A stretch of DNA of 48,884 nucleotides from CAZNHL01 sp964572965. GTDB taxonomy: Bacteria; Bacteroidota; Bacteroidia; Cytophagales; UBA9547. Shown piece after piece: positions 15,575 to 22,504 of this stretch (positions are counted from its first letter, which is position 1; every line of letters begins with the position of its first letter). Position numbers and translations under genes: made by a program. The notes below the pieces were generated by a model that saw only the letters and a program-made list of their open reading frames with translations, had not been told where the DNA came from and did not search any database. Location of the stretch: assembly GCA_964572965.1 (NCBI GenBank), contig CAZNHL010000027.1:1-48884 (forward strand), written 5' to 3'.

Positions 15575-17443
15575 TTATTCATCATTTTCAGGATCCAATA
15601 CCAGCTGGCTCCAGCCATCCAAATCATTATCGTGTACTTTCTTTTTCGTTTTAAGAGCCTCTGTTATCTTCTTATTGAAATTCCAGCAAGTGCTTTGTCT
15701 TAAAGAGAGAATCTGTGACAATTCCAGCGAGGTAATCTTTTCTTTATTGGCATAAACCAGGAAAAGCATATAAAAAGCCTTATTGATCGGAAATTTCAGT
15801 TTATGAAAAATGGTATAGGCTGTTGGTGATTCATCATAACGGCATTTCGTACAACGTTTAGAGTTTTCCTCTTTTCCATCGCACCATTTAGTATTGCCAC
15901 ACTTCTTGCACTCATAACTTTTTGCCCATTTCAGATTCTCAAGGTATTTCAGGCAAGCTTCTTTGTCGGGAAAAATTTTGCTGAATTCTTCAAAATTAAC
16001 ATCCTTCATCAAAACACGTGCAGTAGTCAATTCCTTCACATTGGTTTTCAACACTTTATTATCAGCATCAAGCAACTCATTGATCCTGTTTATTTCGGCA
16101 TAAGCATCTTCCAGCTCACGGTTCTTTTCATCAAGATCCCTGGTACGCTCCTTCACTTTTACTTCCAACTCCCTATTGGCCTGATCTTTCAGTAATTCGT
16201 TTTCTTTTAGCTGCACAATGGCTCTTTGTTGTGCTTCTTCCCTCTGAGCCCTGATTACTTTAATCCGATCACCCAAAGCAAATGACAGAATAACAATCTC
16301 AAATACGAGACCTATATTAAATGAATAAACAAAGAGAATGTGATCCCAGTGAATCAAGCCACTCATTCTAAGCACCATAAATATAATACTGACCACCATA
16401 AATGAATAACCGACAATATAGTACCTGGCCTGACGCAAGCCTTTCTTCAGACACATCAGAGACGCGGCATATATCAACAGAAAAGGGATAAGGTAAAGCT
16501 CCACGTTCAAGCCAATATTGAACACTGAAATATCAAGGATAAACAGACCAATACAGATGAATATGATCACATCTAACACCTTGTTAATCTTTGGCAGGAA
16601 TGTTTTAAGCTCCAGAAAACTTTTGGAATAAACCACAAAGCTGATCATCAGCAACAAAGGGGCTATGAGTGAAATCAAATTATTGATGGCAGGAAAAGAA
16701 GGCCACAGGTATTGAAACCCCGTACCGTCTTCCCCCAGAGAGATCAATCCGCAGCAAACAACATAAGCCACGTACTGTATATAAACCTTTTCTCTAAAAG
16801 AGAAATACATCAGTAAATTATACAGGGCCATAATAACAATAATCCCATAAAACATTCCCAATAAGTAATATTCATTGAGCGCGTAATGGGCAAAGCGCGA
16901 AGTAGACCTTATTTTAAATATAAAAGGGTTGTGATTATGAGATTTGATGCGTGCATAATAAACCTGAGTATTTTCACTAGGAGAAATATCGAATACAAAG
17001 TTTTTATGAGGGTATTCTCTTACACTAAAAGGCAAAGCAAAACCTGCTTTCTCAGAAATAAACTGACCGGGATTTTGCAAATCTGCTTTGTACAATTCAA
17101 AATCATCAACATGCAGATCACTATTTTCAAGAACATAATGCTTATCTAAAGCACTACTACCCTTTACGCTGAACCTAACCCAGTAGGTATTTTTAGGATG
17201 AACCACATAAGCAAAATGCTTTTTGTCTTTGTGAGGTACAAACTTTGTTTTATAAGCAGGAGAGCTAACATCAGCAATTGTCAGATTATTGGTAGTGTCT
17301 TCCAGAATCTCAAGAGTTTTACCCATCAACAGCACATCTGTCGGGGTTTTCTCATTAATTTCAATAATCTCCTGCGCCCAGGCAGAACCAGTACTTATTA
17401 TCAGTACTACCCAAAAGAATACTCTATAAATAAAACTTTTCAT
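15575..17443 (-). CDS. 7TM-DISM receptor fused to IS1595-type zinc-ribbon/HTH
   Basis: A 622-residue protein with signal peptide (1-23), periplasmic 7TMR-DISMED2 domain (about 30-185), seven membrane segments (about 192-392) and a coiled coil (about 395-475, KVKERTRDLDEKNREL). The output domain is unusual. Residues 483-600 match the N-terminal part of IS1595-type transposases: FPDKEACLKYLENLKW, a zinc ribbon with C512-x2-C515 and C531-x2-C534, the TIFHKLKFPINKAFY segment, then a helix-turn-helix (ITSLELSQILSLRQSTCWNF, 570-589). The DDE nuclease domain is absent; only about 30 acidic residues follow. The likely role is a membrane-bound regulator using a domesticated transposase DNA-binding module. 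It lies upstream of the glucan operon in the same direction, separated by three hairpins. Ligand and target are unknown. Confidence 0.85.
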   Translation of the reverse strand: MKSFIYRVFFWVVLIISTGSAWAQEIIEINEKTPTDVLLMGKTLEILEDTTNNLTIADVSSPAYKTKFVPHKDKKHFAYVVHPKNTYWVRFSVKGSSALDKHYVLENSDLHVDDFELYKADLQNPGQFISEKAGFALPFSVREYPHKNFVFDISPSENTQVYYARIKSHNHNPFIFKIRSTSRFAHYALNEYYLLGMFYGIIVIMALYNLLMYFSFREKVYIQYVAYVVCCGLISLGEDGTGFQYLWPSFPAINNLISLIAPLLLMISFVVYSKSFLELKTFLPKINKVLDVIIFICIGLFILDISVFNIGLNVELYLIPFLLIYAASLMCLKKGLRQARYYIVGYSFMVVSIIFMVLRMSGLIHWDHILFVYSFNIGLVFEIVILSFALGDRIKVIRAQREEAQQRAIVQLKENELLKDQANRELEVKVKERTRDLDEKNRELEDAYAEINRINELLDADNKVLKTNVKELTTARVLMKDVNFEEFSKIFPDKEACLKYLENLKWAKSYECKKCGNTKWCDGKEENSKRCTKCRYDESPTAYTIFHKLKFPINKAFYMLFLVYANKEKITSLELSQILSLRQSTCWNFNKKITEALKTKKKVHDNDLDGWSQLVLDPENDE

Positions 17444-17729
17444 ATGTAAGTTAAGGCTACCTTGCTAAGTTAAAGATTAAACAGTTGTTTTGTTGGTATT
17501 ATCACCATAATTCCCTCTAAGTATACTGCTGAATGAAGCATTTAAGAGTTCAAACACTATTTTATACTAAAATACTTTTTTACTATTATTTGTTCACTTC
17601 TTAAAAGCTTTAATCCTATAACAATTAATACAAAAGAGTGAATAGCCCTAATACGCGGGTAGATATATATAATGTTTCTTTTACTGGTTGATCCGCTCTT
17701 CCGATTCAGAAACTTATATAAAAACACCT

Positions 17730-17748
17730 TAGTGTAAAATAAACACTA
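17730..17748. promoter_or_regulatory. NrtR-like operator 1
   Basis: TAGTGT (17730-17735) and ACACTA (17743-17748) are perfect inverted arms separated by 7 nt. Operator 2 has the same GTGT-N7-ACAC core. The centres (17739 and 17792) are 53 bp apart, close to five helical turns, so both face the same side of the helix. It lies just upstream of the -33 element. Confidence 0.6.
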
Positions 17749-17754
17749 TAACAC

Positions 17755-17785
17755 TTGCTATTCACAAATGAACAACACACCTTTG
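17755..17785 (+). promoter_or_regulatory. Candidate promoter of the NAD/ADP-ribose operon
   Basis: TTG at 17755-17757, 20 nt spacer, CACCTTTG at 17778-17785, one base away from TAnnTTTG. The start would be near 17792, inside operator 2, leaving a very short leader. Confidence 0.4.
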
Positions 17786-17803
17786 TGTTATATTAACACT
17801 AAG
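17781..17803. promoter_or_regulatory. NrtR-like operator 2
   Basis: A 23-bp palindrome with a single mismatch: CTTTGTGTTA (17781-17790), centre TAT, TAACACTAAG (17794-17803). It ends two bases before the ATG of the regulator and overlaps the candidate -7 element and transcription start, the classic place for a repressor to bind. Shared consensus with operator 1 is T-W-GTGT-N7-ACACTA. Confidence 0.65.
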
Positions 17804-17805
17804 AA

Positions 17806-18507
17806 ATGGGTGCTACAAAAAAATTTCAATATGAATATGCCAGAGCTGCATTAGCGACAGACTGTGTGATCTTTAGCTTTGACGGAACTTCCATAAAGCT
17901 TCTGCTTATTGAGAGAGACAATGAGCCTTATAGAAACGAATGGGCTTTACCGGGCGGCTTTTTATCAATCTCAGAAACGGCATCAGAGTGCGCACTAAGG
18001 ATCCTGAAGGAAAAAGCAGGGCTGGAAAATGTATTTATTGAGCAGCTGTACACTTTTAGTGATATTAACAGAGACCCCAGAGAGCGTATTATTTCAATCA
18101 CCTATTTCTCTTTAATTAACAAACATCAATATGAACTTGTAGCAGGACGCGATACAATAAAAGCAGAATGGTTTAATATTTCGGAATTACCTGTTCTTGC
18201 ATTTGACCACAAAAATATCGTGGGCTACGCTTTGAGCAGACTAAAAGGTAAAGTTCGTTATCAGCCGGTCGGTTTCGAATTGCTCGAGAAAAAATTCACA
18301 CTGCCACAGTTACAGCAACTGTATGAAGCCATACTTGGAACTAACATTGATAAGAGGAACTTCAGAAAAAAAATCCTGGGAATGGGTCTGTTAAATCCCT
18401 TGGAAGAAAAAGAAAAAAATGTAGCGCATAAAGCAGCAAGGTATTACAGTTTTGACAAAGAGGCTTACAAAAAACTGACAGAAACAGGGTTCAACTTCGA
18501 AGTCTAA
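17806..18507 (+). CDS. NrtR-like Nudix/winged-helix transcription regulator
   Basis: A 233-residue regulator with an N-terminal Nudix fold (about 15-145) and a C-terminal winged helix (about 160-225). The Nudix box at 51-73 keeps G51, E57 and R65 but has Ile66 and Lys70 where hydrolases carry catalytic glutamates. It is therefore probably a sensor, not an enzyme, as in the NrtR and AraR families. The DNA-binding end shows the family pattern FTLPQLQQLYEAILG, then KRNFRKKILGMGLL. NrtR proteins sense ADP-ribose or NAD-related compounds; in Bacteroidetes the related AraR senses arabinose. The genes downstream are all NAD/ADP-ribose related, which favours an ADP-ribose-like ligand here. Two matching palindromes precede the gene, one touching the start codon, so autoregulation is likely. 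It is the first gene of the operon, 32 nt before kptA. Confidence 0.88.
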   Translation: MGATKKFQYEYARAALATDCVIFSFDGTSIKLLLIERDNEPYRNEWALPGGFLSISETASECALRILKEKAGLENVFIEQLYTFSDINRDPRERIISITYFSLINKHQYELVAGRDTIKAEWFNISELPVLAFDHKNIVGYALSRLKGKVRYQPVGFELLEKKFTLPQLQQLYEAILGTNIDKRNFRKKILGMGLLNPLEEKEKNVAHKAARYYSFDKEAYKKLTETGFNFEV

Positions 18508-18539
18508 AACGACAGTTTTTAGAAAAATCGAACAAATAA

Positions 18540-19076
18540 ATGAAAGATCTAAAACATATAAGCAAATTCCTGAGCCTTGTACTGAGACACAAGCCTGAAG
18601 AAATCGGTATTCTGATGGATAAAAATGGCTGGGTTGGAGTAGATGAGCTGATTGAAAAGTCAAAAAACAAACAGGTGTTTTTTGACTTTGAAACTTTGGA
18701 AGAGGTAGTCTATACCAATGACAAGCAACGCTTCGCCTTCAACGATGACCATACGCAGATAAGAGCCAATCAAGGACATACTGTTGAGGTTGACCTTGAA
18801 TTTACACCAATAGAGCCTATTGAATATCTATTCCATGGAACTGTTGCAAAGTACCTGGACGATATTAAAGCAACCGGTTTACAAAAAATGCAGCGTCGGC
18901 ATGTGCATTTAAGTAAAGACCTGGAAACTGCTTTGAAAGTAGGCAGCAGAAGAGGCGAACCGATCATTTTAAAGATTAAAGCGCTGGAAATGTACAAAGA
19001 CGGCTTCTCTTTTTACCTCGCTAAAAATGGAGTCTGGCTCTGTAATGAAGTACCTTTGAGATATATAGAATTTTAA
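18540..19076 (+). CDS. kptA: RNA 2'-phosphotransferase KptA/Tpt1
   Basis: A 178-residue NAD-dependent RNA 2'-phosphotransferase. The family enzyme moves an internal 2'-phosphate from RNA to NAD, releasing nicotinamide and ADP-ribose 1'',2''-cyclic phosphate; some members also ADP-ribosylate phosphorylated nucleic-acid ends. Visible marks are LSKFLS-type opening with R16-H17 (LVLRHKPE), GWVGVDELI (30-38), the IRANQGH motif (74-80), LFHGT (97-101), RRHVHLS (119-125) and the arginine pair at 137-138 (SRRGEPIIL). The length is typical for the bacterial form. Bacteria lack the tRNA-splicing pathway that makes 2'-phosphates in fungi, so its natural substrate is open; RNA-repair ligation scars or RNA ends are candidates. 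It lies 4 nt before the oxygenase gene. The macrodomain and phosphatase later in the operon could process its products. Confidence 0.94.
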   Translation: MKDLKHISKFLSLVLRHKPEEIGILMDKNGWVGVDELIEKSKNKQVFFDFETLEEVVYTNDKQRFAFNDDHTQIRANQGHTVEVDLEFTPIEPIEYLFHGTVAKYLDDIKATGLQKMQRRHVHLSKDLETALKVGSRRGEPIILKIKALEMYKDGFSFYLAKNGVWLCNEVPLRYIEF

Positions 19077-19080
19077 AACC

Positions 19081-19626
19081 ATGAAAAAAACAGAGTTCAG
19101 TGAAGAGGTATTTATTATTGAAGATTTCTTCACAAGCGAGCAATGCTTCGACTTTATTGCAGAAAGCGAAAAAATTGGTTACGAAGAAGCCAAAGTGCTG
19201 ATAGATGGTTCCGAAGTCATGTTTAAAAACATAAGGAATAACTCAAGAATTTTATACAAAAATGAAGAACTGGCCGCTCATTTATTCAGTTTGATCAAAC
19301 CTTTTTGCCCCGAAATAATTGAGGATAATATAATCGTAGGCCTGAACGAATTATTCAGATTTTATAAATACGAGCAAAACCAACGGTTTAAAAAACATAA
19401 AGATGGCTCATTTAAGAGAAATGATACGGAAGCAAGCAGACTGACATTTATGATTTACCTGAATGACAACTTTAAAGGCGGAGAAACCAGTTTTGATGAC
19501 TTCATAATTGCGCCACGAAGAGGCACAGCAGTGGTTTTCAAACACGAAGTAAAACATCAGGGAAATGAAATTCTGGACGGGGTTAAATATGTGCTGCGAA
19601 CAGATATTATGTACAGGAAGTTATGA
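19081..19626 (+). CDS. 2OG-Fe(II) oxygenase, prolyl-4-hydroxylase type
   Basis: A 181-residue cytosolic dioxygenase of the P4Hc/2OG-FeII_Oxy class. Iron ligands are readable as H106-x-D108 (FKKHKDGSF) and H159 (VKHQGNE), and the 2-oxoglutarate-binding arginine is R173 (YVLRTDIMY). The core strands LTFMIYLND (121-129) and FKGGETSF (131-138) are typical. Such enzymes hydroxylate protein side chains or oxidise nucleobases. The target here cannot be inferred from sequence, but its place between kptA and a phosphatase suggests a nucleic-acid or protein modification in the same repair process. No signal peptide. Its last codons overlap the next gene by 4 bp (ATGA), which implies coupling. Confidence 0.88.
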   Translation: MKKTEFSEEVFIIEDFFTSEQCFDFIAESEKIGYEEAKVLIDGSEVMFKNIRNNSRILYKNEELAAHLFSLIKPFCPEIIEDNIIVGLNELFRFYKYEQNQRFKKHKDGSFKRNDTEASRLTFMIYLNDNFKGGETSFDDFIIAPRRGTAVVFKHEVKHQGNEILDGVKYVLRTDIMYRKL

Positions 19627-20348
19627 GAACATTTGTTATAGGAGATATACACGGAGCGCTGAAAGGACTTCATCAGGTCATTGACCAAATTAAACCTTGC
19701 CATAGCGACACACTGATTTTTCTTGGGGATTATGTTGATGGATGGAGTGAATCTTCAGGTGTGATTGACTATTTAATCATACTTCAAGGTCAATGTAACT
19801 GTATTTTCATCAAAGGAAATCATGATGCATGGTGCGAAGAATGGCTTAAAAGTGGTGAAGTAAACCAGACTTGGTTCAAACATGGTGGAGAATCAACCAT
19901 TAAAAGCTATAAAAACCACACCGGAACTCAAAAAGAGCAGCACCTTGTGTTCTTCGAAAGGATGAAAAACTACTTTGTTGACGACCAGAACAGGTTGTTT
20001 ATACATGCCGGTTTCAGCTCCATGCATGGGCCCGCTCACGAAATGCACGCATCAAATTTCAGCCGGGACCGCACTTTATGGGAAATGGCAGTAACAATGG
20101 ACAAAAGAGTGCATAAAGATTCTGTTTTATATCCTAAAAGATTAAAGCTGTTCAATGAGATTTACATAGGACACACACCTACTTTATACTACAATGTAAC
20201 TGTGCCAATGAACGCTATCAACGTCTGGAACATTGACACAGGCGCAGCATTTACAGGCAAAATATCAGCACTGAATGTTGAAACAAAAGATTACTGGCAG
20301 AGTGATACTGTCAAAGACTTATACCCCGGTGAAAGGGGAAGAAATTAG
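19623..20348 (+). CDS. PPP-family metallophosphatase
   Basis: A 241-residue calcineurin-like phosphoesterase of the Ser/Thr phosphatase (PPP/bacterial PrpA-like) group. All metal-binding motifs are present in order: GDIHG (7-11), GDYVDG (35-40), GNHD (65-68), a later HAG and GHTP. Such enzymes remove phosphate from proteins, nucleotides or diadenosine polyphosphates. Inside this operon it could remove phosphate from RNA ends or from ADP-ribose phosphates made by KptA, which is inference only. Start ATG overlaps the oxygenase stop; the next gene follows after 6 nt. No export signal, so it is cytosolic. Confidence 0.9.
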   Translation: MRTFVIGDIHGALKGLHQVIDQIKPCHSDTLIFLGDYVDGWSESSGVIDYLIILQGQCNCIFIKGNHDAWCEEWLKSGEVNQTWFKHGGESTIKSYKNHTGTQKEQHLVFFERMKNYFVDDQNRLFIHAGFSSMHGPAHEMHASNFSRDRTLWEMAVTMDKRVHKDSVLYPKRLKLFNEIYIGHTPTLYYNVTVPMNAINVWNIDTGAAFTGKISALNVETKDYWQSDTVKDLYPGERGRN

Positions 20349-20354
20349 AATAAA

Positions 20355-20996
20355 ATGCAATTAGAAAAATATACTGATCAAAAAAACAGGTTACCAAAAG
20401 CCGGCAGGCAAATTATCGGACAGACAGACGGTAAAAATATTATAGTTTATCAGGCCTTTAATCATGAAATAGCTGCTTATGCAGTAGCAAACCAAAAATT
20501 TGGCGGTGCACATTACAGCTTTAACCGCATGACCTGGATTAAACCGGGCTTCCTCTGGATGATGTACCGTGCCGGATGGGCAAGTAAAGAGAACCAGCAA
20601 AGGATACTGGCTTTAACCTTACCCCTGGAACATTTTGAAACAATACTTGAACAGGCAACAATTTCCTCTTATTCGGAAGAACTATTTGCCAGCCATGAAG
20701 AATGGAAAGAAGAGTTAGCTAAAACTGAAATCCGCCTGCAGTGGGACCCGGATCATGATCCATTTGGAAATAAACAGGAAAGAAAAGCAATTCAGTTGGG
20801 AATGAAGGGTGAAATACTCAAAAAATTCTGTACAGAATGGATTACCGGAATTGAGGACATTACTGACTTTGTAAAACAGGGACATGAAATGGTCTCCGCC
20901 AAAAACATAGAAGAGCTGGAAATTCCATATGAGCAAACTATCACTATTCATAAGGAATCAATCAACAAGAGAATTGGGATAACAAAAACTAATTAA
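20355..20996 (+). CDS. DUF4291 family protein
   Basis: A 213-residue protein that I recognise as DUF4291. Distinctive conserved segments are IIVYQAFN (29-36), RMTWIKPGFLWMMYRAGW (58-75), RLQWDPDHDPFGN (127-139) and RKAIQLGMKG (143-152). The function is unknown. The dense aromatic and basic motif around 54-75 resembles a nucleotide- or nucleic-acid-binding pocket. The family occurs in bacteria and some eukaryotes. It lies 6 nt after the phosphatase gene and 8 nt before the NADAR gene, which links it to ADP-ribose or RNA-end chemistry. It has no signal peptide or membrane segment. It could be a catalytic enzyme or a substrate-binding partner; sequence alone does not decide. Confidence 0.85.
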   Translation: MQLEKYTDQKNRLPKAGRQIIGQTDGKNIIVYQAFNHEIAAYAVANQKFGGAHYSFNRMTWIKPGFLWMMYRAGWASKENQQRILALTLPLEHFETILEQATISSYSEELFASHEEWKEELAKTEIRLQWDPDHDPFGNKQERKAIQLGMKGEILKKFCTEWITGIEDITDFVKQGHEMVSAKNIEELEIPYEQTITIHKESINKRIGITKTN

Positions 20997-21004
20997 ACAC
21001 AGAT

Positions 21005-21544
21005 ATGATGAAATACTCTATCAAATGGTTACAAGAAAACAAACAGGTTGAGTTCCTTTTTTTCTGGGGACATCAACCGAGCCAAGACGGCTCCATTATC
21101 AAAACATGTATGAGCCAGTGGTGGCCTTCTGAATTTACAGAAAACGGTATATTGTATAAAACAGCTGAACATTATATGATGGCAGGCAAAGCTCGGTTGT
21201 TTAATGACATGGATGTTTTCGAAAAAATCGTTAAAAAGGAATCTCCTAAAGATGTAAAAGACCTGGGACGCCAGATTCAGAATTTTGACCCAAAAATATG
21301 GGACGAGCATAAATACAATATTGTACGCCAGGGAAATCTCTTGAAGTTTTCACAAGACGAAAAACTCAGGAGTTTTCTGATACAGACAAAAGACAAAGTT
21401 CTCGTAGAAGCCAGTCCCGTAGATGCTATCTGGGGAATAGGCCTGAAAGATGATCACCCGGATGCATTAAACCCTGCCGCCTGGAGAGGAGAAAATCTCC
21501 TTGGTTTTGCACTGATGGAAGTAAGGAATTTATTAAGGAACTAA
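21005..21544 (+). CDS. NADAR (YbiA-like) family protein
   Basis: A 179-residue NADAR-domain protein, the family of E. coli YbiA. Typical marks are FFWG (19-22), the SQWWPSEF segment (37-44), YKTAEHYMMAGKARLF (51-66), DLGR (86-89), the ASPVDAIWGIGL stretch (136-147) and GENLLGFALMEVR (162-174). NADAR proteins were predicted to act on ADP-ribose derivatives, and some are now known to remove ADP-ribose from modified guanine in nucleic acids. Glu55 and Lys62 are in the usual active-site region. Here it sits 2 nt before a macrodomain gene, so two different ADP-ribose-removing folds are co-expressed. The exact modified substrate cannot be told from sequence. Confidence 0.93.
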   Translation: MMKYSIKWLQENKQVEFLFFWGHQPSQDGSIIKTCMSQWWPSEFTENGILYKTAEHYMMAGKARLFNDMDVFEKIVKKESPKDVKDLGRQIQNFDPKIWDEHKYNIVRQGNLLKFSQDEKLRSFLIQTKDKVLVEASPVDAIWGIGLKDDHPDALNPAAWRGENLLGFALMEVRNLLRN

Positions 21545-21546
21545 TC

Positions 21547-22056
21547 ATGAGCTCAATTACAGTCTTAAAAGCTGACATCACGTTACTCGATGTAGATGCC
21601 ATTGTAAATGCAGCGAACAACTCTCTCGTGGGTGGTGGTGGCGTTGATGGTGCTATTCACCGAGCCGCAGGTAAAGAACTAACGGAAGAGTGCCGTTCCT
21701 TAAAAGGCTGTGAAACAGAAAAGTCTAAAATAACTAAAGGGTATAATCTACCTGCCAGATATATCATTCATACTGTTGGGCCTGTTTGGAATAATGGAAC
21801 CCAACATGAAGAAGAGCTGCTTGCATCCTGTTATCAGACAGCTTTAGAACTTGCAGTAGAAAATAACATAAGAACTGTTGCCTTTCCGGCCATAAGTACC
21901 GGAGCATACAGATTCCCATTTGAAAAAGCTACCAGTATTGCTTACAAAACAATTACTGCATTTCTGAAAGACCACACAACAATAGAACAGGTGTATCTGG
22001 TTGTTTTCTCAGATAAGGATCAACAACTGATGGAACGGGTTCTGGAAAAAATATAA
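21547..22056 (+). CDS. Macrodomain ADP-ribose hydrolase (YmdB/MacroD type)
   Basis: A 169-residue stand-alone macrodomain of the MacroD/YmdB class. The ligand pocket is complete: D10-I11, NAAN (21-24), the GGGGVDGAIHRAAG loop (29-42, with the catalytic-type Asp34) and the phosphate loop AISTGAYRFPF (115-125). Family enzymes hydrolyse O-acetyl-ADP-ribose, take ADP-ribose from acidic side chains or nucleic-acid ends, or remove ADP-ribose 1''-phosphate. The last is what remains of the KptA by-product after ring opening, so a clean-up role for KptA is plausible. It follows the NADAR gene by 2 nt and precedes an ADP-ribosyltransferase-like gene by 22 nt. Confidence 0.94.
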   Translation: MSSITVLKADITLLDVDAIVNAANNSLVGGGGVDGAIHRAAGKELTEECRSLKGCETEKSKITKGYNLPARYIIHTVGPVWNNGTQHEEELLASCYQTALELAVENNIRTVAFPAISTGAYRFPFEKATSIAYKTITAFLKDHTTIEQVYLVVFSDKDQQLMERVLEKI

Positions 22057-22078
22057 TATAACTTTTTAAATCGTCATT

Positions 22079-22465
22079 ATGAGCACAACAATAAAACTCT
22101 ACAGACCGATAGGTCAGAAAGAGCTCAACTTAATAAAAGAATCAGGGTTTAGGGCATTCCCCCCAAGATTAACCTGGCAACCGATATTCTATCCTGTTCT
22201 GGATTTTGACTATGCCTGTACCATTGCACGTGACTGGAACACAACAGATGATACTAACGGGAGTGTGGGATATGTTACTGAATTCGAAATTCCTGTAGAA
22301 TACTTTAATAGCTTTGAAGTACAAAATGTAGGTCTGAAAAACTACAATGAAATATGGGTTCCGGCAGAAGAATTGCCCCTTTTTAATTCGAAGATCCTGA
22401 ATAAGATCAAAATTGTAAAAGCGTTTTATGGAGAGAAGTTTACGGGTATAAAAGAGTACGAATAG
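22079..22465 (+). CDS. Small ADP-ribosyltransferase-like protein
   Basis: A 128-residue cytosolic protein. It opens with a strand and arginine motif KLYRPIG (6-12), like the first strand of ADP-ribosyltransferase folds. It then has GFRAFPPRL (23-31), QPIFYPVLDFDYA (34-46), ARDWN (50-54), GYVTEFEIP (64-72) and a late glutamate segment YNEIWVPAEEL (89-99). Homologous short proteins carry, as I recall, names referring to ADP-ribosylation, but I cannot verify this. If the fold is right, R9 and a Glu near 91 or 97-98 would be the NAD-binding and catalytic positions. It closes the operon 22 nt after the macrodomain, so it may write the mark that NADAR or the macrodomain removes. An inactive or substrate-binding role is also possible. 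Confidence 0.6.
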   Translation: MSTTIKLYRPIGQKELNLIKESGFRAFPPRLTWQPIFYPVLDFDYACTIARDWNTTDDTNGSVGYVTEFEIPVEYFNSFEVQNVGLKNYNEIWVPAEELPLFNSKILNKIKIVKAFYGEKFTGIKEYE

Positions 22466-22504
22466 CTGGTTAAGTTTAGTACCGGCGAACTCCCTCGCTT
22501 GCAT

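Larger units (their letters stand above)
17444..17805. other. Divergent intergenic region with regulator sites
   Basis: No gene is seen in these 362 bases between the receptor (minus, start 17443) and the NrtR-like gene (plus, start 17806). The right half contains two matching palindromic operators and a promoter candidate for the plus-strand operon. I could not find a consensus promoter for the receptor gene. Confidence 0.65.

Noticed and set aside
15575..15950. IS1595 insertion into the receptor gene
   Set aside because: There are no terminal inverted repeats or DDE domain and the zinc ribbon is in frame after a coiled coil, so it is a domain fusion and not an inserted element.
17444..17700. 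tRNA or other RNA gene in the divergent region
   Set aside because: No cloverleaf or conserved RNA pattern was found in this or the other intergenic stretches.
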